Source: Silicimonas sp. (GTDB lineage: Bacteria; Pseudomonadota; Alphaproteobacteria; Rhodobacterales; Rhodobacteraceae). Taken from it: a DNA stretch of 44,665 bases. A model generated the notes under the pieces. It made no database searches and was not told the origin of the DNA. It saw only the letters and a list, made by a program, of their open reading frames with translations. Shown one piece after another: positions 33,738-41,563 of the stretch. The translations under genes were made by a program, and so were the position numbers. The DNA is taken from contig JABDJO010000013.1 in NCBI GenBank assembly GCA_013002465.1, forward strand, positions 1 to 44,665, read 5' to 3'. The stretch's first letter is position 1, and each line of letters starts with the position of its first letter.

Positions 33738-35777
33738 CTAGGATCGACGCCTGCGCCGTCGGCTGCTGTCGCCACCACCGGTGTTGAACGAAACTTCGGG
33801 CAGGCTGACCACGCTGGAAAGATGCGGGAAGGGCGCGGTGGCATGGGGAATGGCATTTGCGGCCACGAAGTGTTCCTGAAACCGGGGCTCGATCGCGGTT
33901 TCAACCTTTTGGATACGGTGGACCTCGGCCTCGATGCGCGCGCGCGCCGAGATATCGCAAAGGGCAATCCGCGCGCCGGTGCCCGCAGCATTGCCCGCCG
34001 AGGTCACATGCGCCAGGTCACAATCGGGGATCATGCCCAAAACCATCGCGTGCTTGGGCGAAATATGCGCGCCAAACGCTCCGGCCAGAACCACCCGGTC
34101 CAGCGTGTCGGTGCCAAGTTCATCCATCAAAAGCCGTGCACCGGCATACAGCGCCGATTTCGCCAGCTGGATCGCACGGATATCGCCTTGAGTGACAGTG
34201 ATCAGAGGGCCATCGTCGTCGCGAGCGTCAAGAATGACATAGGAATGGGTGCGCCCGTCTGGAATTGACCGCGCGGTCCCGGTCTGCTCGGCCGATCCGA
34301 TCAGACCCGAGGGATCGACCAGCCCGGCCATCCGCATCTCGGCCACAGCTTCGATGATGCCGGACCCGCAGATCCCGGTGACCCCGTGAACGGCAATGGC
34401 CGCGTCAAACCCGGGATCGTCCGACCAAAGGTCCGATCCGATCACGCGAAACCGGGGCTCTTTCGTGACCGGGTCGATTTCGACCCGCTCGATGGCACCG
34501 GGGGCCGCGCGCTGGCCCGAGGAAATCTGAGCGCCCTCGAACGCCGGTCCCGTCGGCGACGAACAGGCCAGCACTTTGTCCTTGTTGCCCAAAAGGATCT
34601 CGGCATTGGTTCCGACATCGCAGATCAGCACCAGATCGTCGGCCTTGTAGGGTTCTTCCGAAAGCGCGACAGCCGCGCAATCGGCCCCCACATGGCCCGC
34701 AATACACGGCAGGATATAGGCCCGCGCCAAGGGATTGATCGCACCAAGCCCAATGGCCCCGGATTCGGTATTGACCGCATCCGAGGTCGCAAGCGCAAAG
34801 GGCGCCTGACCCAGTTCCACAGGATCAATGCCCAGCAAAAGGTGGTGCATGACCGGATTGCACACCACCGTGGCTTCCACGATCTCCGAAGGCGACACCC
34901 CGGCCTCGGTCGCCAGTTCCAGCGCCAGCCCATCCATGGCCGTGCGCACCGCCGCCGTCATCTCGGCGTCGCCGCCGGGGTTCATCATGGCATAGGACAC
35001 CCGGCTCATCAGGTCCTCGCCAAACCGGATCTGGGGGTTCATCACCCCGGCCGATGCCACCACCTGTCCATTGCGCAGATCGCACAGATGGGCCGCGATT
35101 GTGGTCGATCCAAGATCAATCGCCAGCCCGTGAAGCCGACCCTCGAAATACCCCGGCCAGATGTCCAGAATGGCTGGTCGCCCGCCCCGGTGATCCTGCC
35201 AGACCGCCAGCGTGACGCTCCACTTGCCCTTGCGCAAGGCCGGTTGCAGCTTGCCCAAAAGGGCAGGGGCCGCCTGCACATCGTCAATATCCCAATCGCG
35301 CTTCAAAGCCTCGCGGATCCGTTGCAGATCGCCCGAGGGCTCGTGCATGTCGGGTTCGCGCACCTCGACGTAGAACAGGCGCGTCGCGGGATCCATGGTG
35401 ATCGCCCGCTCGGTGGCGGCCTTGCGCACGACCTGCTTGTGAACCTGGCTTTCGGGCGGAACGTCGATCACGACATCCGACTGGACCAGGGCCTGACAGC
35501 CAAGACGCCGCCCTTCTTTCAACCCGCGCTTTTCATCGTATCGCGCCTCGACCGCGTTCCAGTCCGACAGGGCGGTCTTGGCCACGGTGACCCCGTGCTT
35601 GGGAAAACTGCCCTGACCCGGAGAAACCTGGCACTTCGAACAGATACCGCGTCCGCCGCAAACCGAATCCAGATCGACCCCCAACTGCCGCGCCGCCGCC
35701 AGAACGGGCGTGCCCAAAGGCACCCGACCACGCTTCCCGGATGGGGTGAAAATCACCAGCGCCGTTTCTTCGCTCAT
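33738..35777 (-). CDS. Corrinoid activator: [2Fe-2S] ferredoxin plus ASKHA domain (DUF4445)
   Basis: A 679-residue RACo/RamA-like protein that restores inactive Co(II) corrinoid to Co(I) at ATP expense. The N-terminal [2Fe-2S] domain has ligands C40, C46, C49 (CGGRGICSKC) and C94. A linker follows, then an actin-like ASKHA domain from about residue 210 (GLAIDLGSTTIAAHL, later ICDVGTNAEI, AGAFGAHISPKHAMVLGMIPD). The C-terminus is arginine-rich (SSRRRRRRS), a feature shared with the methyltransferase of this cluster. AGGAG precedes the ATG, next to a small hairpin (35787-35802). It fits a corrinoid-dependent demethylation pathway. Confidence 0.9.
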   Translation of the reverse strand: MSEETALVIFTPSGKRGRVPLGTPVLAAARQLGVDLDSVCGGRGICSKCQVSPGQGSFPKHGVTVAKTALSDWNAVEARYDEKRGLKEGRRLGCQALVQSDVVIDVPPESQVHKQVVRKAATERAITMDPATRLFYVEVREPDMHEPSGDLQRIREALKRDWDIDDVQAAPALLGKLQPALRKGKWSVTLAVWQDHRGGRPAILDIWPGYFEGRLHGLAIDLGSTTIAAHLCDLRNGQVVASAGVMNPQIRFGEDLMSRVSYAMMNPGGDAEMTAAVRTAMDGLALELATEAGVSPSEIVEATVVCNPVMHHLLLGIDPVELGQAPFALATSDAVNTESGAIGLGAINPLARAYILPCIAGHVGADCAAVALSEEPYKADDLVLICDVGTNAEILLGNKDKVLACSSPTGPAFEGAQISSGQRAAPGAIERVEIDPVTKEPRFRVIGSDLWSDDPGFDAAIAVHGVTGICGSGIIEAVAEMRMAGLVDPSGLIGSAEQTGTARSIPDGRTHSYVILDARDDDGPLITVTQGDIRAIQLAKSALYAGARLLMDELGTDTLDRVVLAGAFGAHISPKHAMVLGMIPDCDLAHVTSAGNAAGTGARIALCDISARARIEAEVHRIQKVETAIEPRFQEHFVAANAIPHATAPFPHLSSVVSLPEVSFNTGGGDSSRRRRRRS

Positions 35778-35868
35778 GGGGACTCCTGCTCACACACGAG
35801 CAAACATAACGTACTGATTTGTGGTGAAAAGCCCCGAGAGCGGCGCAATCCTGCCTGGAACCGTCAGG

Positions 35869-36552
35869 TCAGGATTGGTGAGACCCCCAGGCGCAGCGGT
35901 CGAACTCAGCGTATTCGATCAGTTCTTCGGCACTGCCAACCGGTATGATCCGCGAACACCCTTCCAGCGCATCGGCGCTTTCAAAGACGCTGACAATCCC
36001 GTCCTCGGCTCCGGTTGAAGACGAACAAAGTTGCTCGCCCACGTTCAGTTCCTGAAGACTGCGCGCACCCTCGCGGGTTTCGGTGATGAAGACATGCATG
36101 CTGTCCGAATTGTTCACCACGCAAAACCCATCCGCCGGAACGTCCATGGCCGCTGTCGAAAACGTGCCAAGATAGGCGATGACCGCCGCTCGATCCGCGG
36201 GGTCTTTCAACCTGAACGACATCTTCGCCTTGGCCTTCTTGTCGTCCAGCCGGGTTTTCAGGAACTTGCTGGGGTCAGTCAGCCAGGCATCCAGGGTTTC
36301 GGCATCCCAGACCAACCCGGCCTCGCCAGCCGCGCGCAGCGATTTTGAGTACTTGAAGCCCTCGATACTGGCGGCGGGCCGTCCGACCACGCCCGTCAGA
36401 AGGGGGCCGGTGCGGCTTTTTGCGCCCTCGCCGATCTGATGGCAGGCCTTGCATTTGCCAAAAACCTTTTCGCCTTCGTCCGCCGTTTGCGCCGACACCG
36501 GGGCCAGGCCGGAAAGGCCGACGATCAATGCGCTTGCGAGAAATGATTTCAC
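35869..36552 (-). CDS. c-type cytochrome with cysteine-containing C-terminal extension
   Basis: A 227-residue exported class I cytochrome c. It has a signal peptide (residues 1-21), heme site CKACH at 34-38 and probable axial M111 in KAKMSF. After the cytochrome domain ends near residue 130 there is an additional segment of nearly 100 residues with four cysteines (C144, C176, C199, C220), which could form two disulfides. I do not recognise this extension. The start is GTG 36552 with GGAGGG upstream; the longer frame to 36624 lacks a signal peptide. It is divergent from the P460-type cytochrome gene, so the two probably act together as electron donor and acceptor. Confidence 0.85.
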   Translation of the reverse strand: MKSFLASALIVGLSGLAPVSAQTADEGEKVFGKCKACHQIGEGAKSRTGPLLTGVVGRPAASIEGFKYSKSLRAAGEAGLVWDAETLDAWLTDPSKFLKTRLDDKKAKAKMSFRLKDPADRAAVIAYLGTFSTAAMDVPADGFCVVNNSDSMHVFITETREGARSLQELNVGEQLCSSSTGAEDGIVSVFESADALEGCSRIIPVGSAEELIEYAEFDRCAWGSHQS

Positions 36553-36616
36553 GAACGAGCACCCTCCGAATTTCCCTCCACCTTCACGCCCCCGCACCCG
36601 CACTGTCCATTCACGA

Positions 36617-36636
36617 GATGTCACGTTGATGTCACG
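36617..36636 (+). promoter_or_regulatory. Tandem GATGTCACG repeats in divergent promoter
   Basis: Two copies of GATGTCACG (36617-36625 and 36628-36636) are 11 bp apart, one helical turn, in the 184-nt gap between the divergent cytochrome genes. A TTGACC that could be a -35 element lies about 17 nt further on. The spacing suggests a regulator binding side by side; none is identified. Confidence 0.45.
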
Positions 36637-36736
36637 GGAATGTGCATGGCAATTGACCCTCAGTGATCGGGAGGCTCGCTAGGGTGAGGCTAGCAGGCTC
36701 CATCGGCCGGCGGGAAAACAACGGGAGAACCAGGAC

Positions 36737-37282
36737 ATGAAGACACTTGTAGCAGCAGCGGTCGGCCTTGCCGTCAGCACTGGCGCCGCCTTGGCGCAGG
36801 ATGCTCCATTTGGCACTGACGCCGACGCCGACTATGCAAGCCTGCTTTGGAACGTGATGACCGAAGCCAAACTCGCTGGCGATGGCGCCGTGATGGCAAC
36901 GCCCTACGACGGGGGTCCTCCACACGGCATGATGCTGGAAACGTTTTACACCAAGGCGACCATTGACGGTCACACGGGCGATCTGATCGTCAAGCGCAAC
37001 TATGGCCCCGAGGGTGTTTCGGCTGACGAAATCCTGGCTGATCCGGCCAAGCACCTTGGTGCGCTTACGGTCATGTTCCGTCGCGAAGATGGGTATGACG
37101 CCGACAATGCCAACTGGTTCTGGGTCAAATACCTGCCTGACGGCACGCTCGACAAGAACCCCAAGGGCATGCGCCTGGCCGGTCGTGTCGCCAAGGGCGC
37201 CGATCAGGGGTGCATCGCCTGTCACTCGGGCGAAGACGATTATGTCTTCACCAGCGATCACATCACGGCAATGATGAACTGA
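36737..37282 (+). CDS. Cytochrome P460-family protein
   Basis: A 181-residue exported heme protein with a signal peptide (residues 1-20, ALAQDA) and a C-terminal heme site CIACH at 159-163. The preceding stretch TVMFRREDGYDADNANWFWVKY and GMRLAGRV fits the cytochrome P460 domain. The P460/cytochrome c'-beta group binds NO or oxidises hydroxylamine; true P460 enzymes also have a heme-lysine cross-link, which cannot be confirmed here (K86 is one candidate). It is divergent from the extended cytochrome c and sits within the corrinoid methyltransfer cluster, which is unusual. Its 3' end meets the methyltransferase gene across a strong hairpin. Confidence 0.83.
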   Translation: MKTLVAAAVGLAVSTGAALAQDAPFGTDADADYASLLWNVMTEAKLAGDGAVMATPYDGGPPHGMMLETFYTKATIDGHTGDLIVKRNYGPEGVSADEILADPAKHLGALTVMFRREDGYDADNANWFWVKYLPDGTLDKNPKGMRLAGRVAKGADQGCIACHSGEDDYVFTSDHITAMMN

Positions 37283-37288
37283 TTGCGC

Positions 37289-37330
37289 CGCGCTTCGCGC
37301 GTCGCGGTGCCGGGGGGCGTTGCCCCCCGG
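37289..37330. terminator. Bidirectional GC-rich hairpins between convergent genes
   Basis: Between the P460 gene and the convergent methyltransferase gene are two hairpins: CGCGC-TTC-GCGCG (37289-37301) and a strong CCGGGGGGC-GTT-GCCCCCCGG with a 9-bp stem (37310-37330). There is no T-run, but the position and strength fit a shared terminator. Confidence 0.65.
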
Positions 37331-37358
37331 ACTTCATAGGATCAAATCAGAAGACCCC

Positions 37359-38519
37359 TCAGGCTCTGCGACGTCGCCGACCTTCGCGCCGACCACGGCC
37401 ACCGGCGTCACTGCCTGCGGCCTTGTTCAGCTTGATCCACTTGCCGCCCGAGGGATCGTTGTTCATAAGGAAATCGGCGGCCCGGATCGACAGGGTTTCT
37501 TCCGAAGCCACACCTGTCTTTGGCGCCAGCCCCAAAAGCGGCGCAAGCTGTGCCGCAGTTAGTCCCTCGGGCACCACAACACCCAGATCAGCAAGCCGCG
37601 CGATACGCTCCTGCACCAGCGCCTCGTCCGGCGCCATGCCCAGAAGCGGACGCAGAGCACCCAGGTCAACGTCCTCGGGCGCTTCGATCCCTAGCGCCTT
37701 CAATTCGCCCAGACGTTCGCTGGTGGCCTTCAACGTGCGCGGCATGGCGACCGGGTTCATGATCGCACTGGTCATCCCGTGGCTGGACGCCATCGCCAGG
37801 AAAGCGTTGTTGATCCCGTGCCGGTTCGGCAACCCGAACGAAATATTCGACGCACCGCAGGTCGTGTTCACGCCCAATTCCTCGCGCAACCGGCGCACAA
37901 GGGCAAAGACCTGCTGACCGGCGGTCGCCATGGCGCCAATGGGCATTACAAGGGGGTCGACGACAAAATCATGCGCCGGAATGCCGAAATCGGCACCGCG
38001 CTCGACGATCTTCTTGGCCACCTCGAAACGCACGTCGGGATCTTCGGAAATGCCTGTGTCGTCGTTGGAAATGGCCACCACCGGCACGTTGTATTTTTTG
38101 ACCAACGGCAGGACGAGTTCCAGCCGCTCTTCTTCGCCGGTGACCGAGTTCAACAAGGGCCGTCCACCCGCCGCCGCAAGCCCGGCCTCCAAAGCGCCCG
38201 GCACCGAACTGTCCACACAAAGCGGCACATCGACCAGAGCCTGGACCAATTCGATCATCTTCCGCATCAATGGCGGTTCGGTTTCGTTCGGGTTCGGGTT
38301 CGAGTTGTAAACAACGCCCGCGTTCACATCCAGAACCTGCGCCCCGCAGGCAACCTGTTCCAGCGCATCCTTCTCGACGGTCGAGAAATCCCCGGCCTCA
38401 AGTTCGGCCGCCAGGATCTTGCGCCCCGTCGGGTTGATCCGTTCGCCTATGACGCAGAAAGGTTCGTCAAATCCGATGACGACGGTTTTGGTTTTGGACT
38501 CGAGCACAGTGCGGGTCAT
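37359..38519 (-). CDS. Methyltetrahydrofolate:corrinoid methyltransferase
   Basis: A pterin-binding TIM-barrel enzyme (MeTr-like) of 386 residues from the chosen start. It moves methyl groups between a corrinoid protein and tetrahydrofolate. Visible family features are FCVIGERINPTGRK near residue 22, the DVNAG motif near 64, LCVDSSVPGALEAGL, NSVTGEE and GASNISFGLPNRHGIN near 225. The C-terminus is arginine-rich (GRGRREGRRRRRA). ATG 38519 has AAAAAGG upstream and gives the usual N-terminus; ATG 38549 has no good site. Its corrinoid protein and substrate methyltransferase (for example an MttB-like protein) are not in this window. Confidence 0.92.
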   Translation of the reverse strand: MTRTVLESKTKTVVIGFDEPFCVIGERINPTGRKILAAELEAGDFSTVEKDALEQVACGAQVLDVNAGVVYNSNPNPNETEPPLMRKMIELVQALVDVPLCVDSSVPGALEAGLAAAGGRPLLNSVTGEEERLELVLPLVKKYNVPVVAISNDDTGISEDPDVRFEVAKKIVERGADFGIPAHDFVVDPLVMPIGAMATAGQQVFALVRRLREELGVNTTCGASNISFGLPNRHGINNAFLAMASSHGMTSAIMNPVAMPRTLKATSERLGELKALGIEAPEDVDLGALRPLLGMAPDEALVQERIARLADLGVVVPEGLTAAQLAPLLGLAPKTGVASEETLSIRAADFLMNNDPSGGKWIKLNKAAGSDAGGRGRREGRRRRRA

Positions 38520-38933
38520 TAGAGTCGCCTTTTTGATCGCGGTTTCCATTGGGTGTCTTGTGTTTCGGCTTCACATGCACAGCGCAAAACGACCCCCGGT
38601 GGCTTGAAAGAGACACTTACCCCCGGCAGCCTTCGGGGGCGAGGGGCATGGCAATGAAAATGTCTCAACAGGATCATGAGGAATGCAGAGTTTGACACAA
38701 ACTTTCACAGATCACTGTGCCCAAAAATCACGTTCTGAAATGCCGAACTTGCCGCGTGTGCCAGTCATTCCAAGGCACCGACCGACCTCGGTATTCCGAC
38801 GATCCCGATATTGCGGAGCGTCAGTCTGAATTAACCTGATTGATCAAAATCAACACCGGAAATCGGGTGTGCGCCATGATTCATATCGGGTGGCGAACCT
38901 CCAAGGCGCCAATTCTGAAGACAAAGGAGATCC
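38520..38933. other. Gene-free divergent region with leader hairpin and FNR site
   Basis: This 414-nt gap separates the minus-strand methyltransferase from the plus-strand exported unknown. It holds a hairpin CCCCCG-(8 nt)-CGGGGG (38620-38639) about 100 nt before the methyltransferase start, a GTGCC/GGCAC pair near 38760-38780 and the FNR-type site at 38840-38853. I looked for a B12-type riboswitch core and did not see one. No ORF with coding character is present. Confidence 0.5.
38840..38853 (+). promoter_or_regulatory. Perfect FNR/CRP-family binding site
   Basis: TTGATCAAAATCAA matches the FNR-type consensus TTGAT-N4-ATCAA exactly. It lies about 80-95 nt before the exported unknown at 38934. 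In Rhodobacterales such sites are bound by FnrL or by NO-sensing relatives (Nnr/Dnr type). It suggests low-oxygen or NO control of the downstream gene; an effect on the divergent methyltransferase is less likely at over 300 nt. Confidence 0.8.
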
Positions 38934-39707
38934 ATGATGGTTGTGTTTTTGAACCGAGCGGCTGTGTGGTGTTTCGCTGTGCTGGCACTGGCGCTGCCGC
39001 TATCCATCGCAAGGGCCGAGACTTTGGTCGGAACAAATATCGACAGTCGTGTGATTGTTGGAATGAGCGTCAAGACCAATGCGGCACAGGAACTGCTACC
39101 CGATGGCTGGACGACTGTGCCGTTCCCGCGTGGCCCTTTGAAGGGGGCAAATCTGCTGGTGTCATTCGTCGACGGAGTGCTGATGGTCGATGCGGACAGG
39201 AAACCGCTTTCGCCGTCCAGTCGCAGGGCGGTGATCCTTCTGGGCCTCGCAAAGGAAGAAGCCGGCGATGCCTTTCGAATTTTCGTCATGCGCTCATACA
39301 CAACCGAGCCCGAAAACGATCCTTACGGCGTCAACACCAGCGCCGAAGTGATGCGAACAGCCGCGCTAACCGGTCCTGCGAATGGTGGACGCCAAAGCAC
39401 CGATAACTGGACGATGGCCACACCGGAGGGTGAACTGGCCATGACGCTCGCTTACACGACCGGCACGCGAAGCTGGAGTGCGAGCGAGGCCAAATCCTAT
39501 TCGGCCGCGAACCCGGAATTCTTCAGGATCTACAGGTACGACAGCCTGACCGACCTGGTGATGAGCAAGGCGCTGGAAAGACCGCTGAGCGGTGAATTCA
39601 GCCTACAAAGCTCGGTGCCTGAGTTGGCCGGTGTTTTCGACGGGAGCGAACAGGTCATGGCTATCCTCGATATTCCCGTGCGGGTGCGCGAGGTATTCCT
39701 GCCCTAG
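38934..39707 (+). CDS. Exported protein of unknown function
   Basis: A 257-residue protein with a clear signal peptide (residues 1-28, ALPLSIARAET), so probably periplasmic. The mature part is strand-rich (VGTNIDSRVIVGMSVKTNAAQELLPDG, PLKGANLLVSFVDGVLMVDAD), a look loosely like acetoacetate-decarboxylase-type barrels, but I cannot assign a family. AAGGAG lies just before tandem ATGs (38934 and 38937); the second has better spacing. A perfect FNR-type site upstream suggests expression under low oxygen or NO. It converges with the methylene-THF reductase gene, 22 nt apart. Confidence 0.7.
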   Translation: MMVVFLNRAAVWCFAVLALALPLSIARAETLVGTNIDSRVIVGMSVKTNAAQELLPDGWTTVPFPRGPLKGANLLVSFVDGVLMVDADRKPLSPSSRRAVILLGLAKEEAGDAFRIFVMRSYTTEPENDPYGVNTSAEVMRTAALTGPANGGRQSTDNWTMATPEGELAMTLAYTTGTRSWSASEAKSYSAANPEFFRIYRYDSLTDLVMSKALERPLSGEFSLQSSVPELAGVFDGSEQVMAILDIPVRVREVFLP

Positions 39708-39729
39708 AGGTTGGCGGCAGCTTGTCCGC

Positions 39730-40647
39730 TCAGCGCGCCGCCACCGTTTCGGCGCCACGCGACTGCGCCCAGTTGGCGCTGGTCGCGATGCCACCAAGGG
39801 GAAACAGATGCAATTGGGTGATCGCGAAATCGGGGTCGGCCGATTTGTGGTGGGCCAGGGCTGTCACCACGTCGTCAGGCTCATAAGGCAACAACAGCTT
39901 GGACACATCCATCGCGCGCTTCTGCAGCACCCTCAACGACGGACCCACACCGCAGGCAATGGCGAACCTGATCAGAGTCTGCAGCTTTGCAGGCCCGGCA
40001 ATCCCGATGTGGATCGGCAGATCAATCCCAGCCGCCTGAACGGCATTCGCCCAGTCGATAATCGGCCCGGCCTCGAAGGCAAACTGTGTGACAATGGCCA
40101 TTTCGGCGTCGGTGCGCGCGCTGAAATCGTTCTTCCAGAACAGCGCCGACTCGACATTCGTGTTGCCGCCCTTGGGATCAATATCCCGGTTGCCCTCGGG
40201 GTGGCCCGCCACATGCAACCGCCTGAACCCGGCCTTGTCGAACAGACCGGTTTCCAGCATCTGCATCGAACTGTCGAATTCCCCGAAAGGCTCGGCCACG
40301 CCACCGGCTAGCATCAGGCCCTGTTCGACCCCGGCCTCGCCCTGATAACGCGCGATCCAGTCGCCAAGCATGGCCTTGTCCTTGATGATCCGCGCCGGGA
40401 AATGCGGCATGACCGGAAAACCCTCACCGGCAATCCGCTTCGCCGTCGCGACCATATCCTCGATCGGCGTGCCTTCGATATGGGCCACGTAAACCCGCGT
40501 GCCCTGGGGCAATATCGCGCGGAAATCCTCGACCTTTTCCGCCGTCCTCGGCATCACCTCGATCGAGTAATCCCGCAGGAACCCCGACACCTTGGGGTCA
40601 ATGGGGGCCGCACCCTCGGTCTTCTTGCGGAAGTTCAGCAAAGCCAT
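39730..40647 (-). CDS. Methylenetetrahydrofolate reductase-like protein
   Basis: A 305-residue MetF-type flavoprotein barrel that interconverts 5,10-methylene- and 5-methyl-tetrahydrofolate. Family features are SIEVMPRTAEKVEDF near residue 26, VYVAHIEGTP near 51, LMLAGGVAEPFGEF near 108, GFRRLHVAGHPEGN near 138 and QFAFEAGPIIDW near 189. The short-type length suits a catabolic member that runs in the oxidising direction. ATG 40647 has AAGGG upstream and gives a normal N-terminus; the Met at 40683 overlaps the preceding gene. It directly follows the Virulence_fact gene (26 nt) and belongs functionally with the methyltransferase. Confidence 0.88.
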   Translation of the reverse strand: MALLNFRKKTEGAAPIDPKVSGFLRDYSIEVMPRTAEKVEDFRAILPQGTRVYVAHIEGTPIEDMVATAKRIAGEGFPVMPHFPARIIKDKAMLGDWIARYQGEAGVEQGLMLAGGVAEPFGEFDSSMQMLETGLFDKAGFRRLHVAGHPEGNRDIDPKGGNTNVESALFWKNDFSARTDAEMAIVTQFAFEAGPIIDWANAVQAAGIDLPIHIGIAGPAKLQTLIRFAIACGVGPSLRVLQKRAMDVSKLLLPYEPDDVVTALAHHKSADPDFAITQLHLFPLGGIATSANWAQSRGAETVAAR

Positions 40648-40673
40648 CAGAAATTCCCTTATCCCACCTGCAC

Positions 40674-40970
40674 TCAGGCCCATCCGTCGTTGTCGATCAG
40701 GGCTTTCAGTCGATCCTGATCGTACTCATGTTCAATTCGCGCGGCCTCGGCCGTGGCGATCTCGTCCGGAGCGCCCTCGCGTTCGCCTTCCGCGACCTTG
40801 CGCCACTCAGAAAGATAGGCATCGCTGTCTTTCGCGCCAACTTTCATCGCAGCCCGGTCAATCGCCTGCTCAAACCGTTCCGACAAGGGCGCTTTCGCCC
40901 CCCGACGGCCTTTGCCGACAATGACCTGAGCGGGCATATCCCGCCAATATACAATGGTCAGATCGGGCAT
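40674..40970 (-). CDS. Virulence_fact-family small protein
   Basis: A 98-residue soluble protein matching the family often named virulence factor (Pfam Virulence_fact), a name with no proven function. It starts MPDLTIVYWRDMPAQVIVGKG, with the conserved W-R-D-x-P-A-Q-V pattern, and continues with charged helices (FEQAIDRAAMKVGAKDSDAYLSEWRK). AGGAG lies 6 nt before the ATG. It is followed by the methylene-THF reductase gene after 26 nt, so it is likely part of the folate one-carbon pathway rather than virulence. Confidence 0.8.
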   Translation of the reverse strand: MPDLTIVYWRDMPAQVIVGKGRRGAKAPLSERFEQAIDRAAMKVGAKDSDAYLSEWRKVAEGEREGAPDEIATAEAARIEHEYDQDRLKALIDNDGWA

Positions 40971-41230
40971 CGGTCACTCCTCTTGCGGCTTCTCTTACAG
41001 GTAGACATTGCCAGGATGAGGGCGAATTTCGACATCTTTTTGCGACGTGGCGACAACGGCAGGCGCCAGAGGTGCCTCAAGGCAGCGATTCCGCCCGTTT
41101 TCGGCCGGGGTCCGGGCCAGTAAACTCATGGCCGCCCCTTGCTTGCCAAGCCCGAGACCCACAGATAGGGTGCGCGCCAGTTCATTCCACGGGCAAGACC
41201 GCCCGCACCGACAAGAAGGAAAAGCATCCC

Positions 41231-41554
41231 ATGTTCGTGACCCCAGCCTATGCCCAGGCCGCCGGCGGTGGAAGTGCGGGGCTTATCGCCCAACTGCCCT
41301 TTTTCATTGCGATTTTCGCGATTTTCTATTTCCTTCTGATCCGTCCGCAGCAAAAGAAACTGAAAGAACATCAAGCCATGGTCGAAGCCCTGCGCCGGGG
41401 CGATCAGGTTGTCACCCAGGGTGGCGTGATCGGCAAGGTCACCAAGGTGCGCGACGACGGCGAAGTCGAGATTGAAATCGCCCAGGGCGTCAACATCCGC
41501 GTGCTGAAACACACTATTCAAAACGTCCGCTCCAAGACCGAGCCAGCAAGCTAA
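41231..41554 (+). CDS. yajC: Preprotein translocase subunit YajC
   Basis: A 107-residue inner-membrane protein of the SecDF-YajC complex. It has one membrane segment (residues about 22-40, FFIAIFAIFYFLLI) followed by the family motif RPQQKKLKEHQAMVEALRRGDQVVTQGG (in parts: RPQQKKLKEHQ, then LRRGDQVVTQGG). ATG 41231 with AAGGA upstream is preferred over the longer open frame from 41072. secD follows after 9 nt, giving the usual yajC-secD-secF operon. The 260-nt gap upstream, shared with the divergent Virulence_fact gene, shows nothing clear. Confidence 0.95.
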   Translation: MFVTPAYAQAAGGGSAGLIAQLPFFIAIFAIFYFLLIRPQQKKLKEHQAMVEALRRGDQVVTQGGVIGKVTKVRDDGEVEIEIAQGVNIRVLKHTIQNVRSKTEPAS

Positions 41555-41563
41555 GGGCCTGAT

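Noticed and set aside
34386..35948. 520-codon open frame opposite the corrinoid activator
   Set aside because: Antisense to a protein with clear ferredoxin and ASKHA motifs; composition typical of shadow frames.
38520..38933. Possible cobalamin or SAM-type riboswitch before the methyltransferase
   Set aside because: I saw only simple hairpins and no B12-box or other riboswitch core sequence on either strand.
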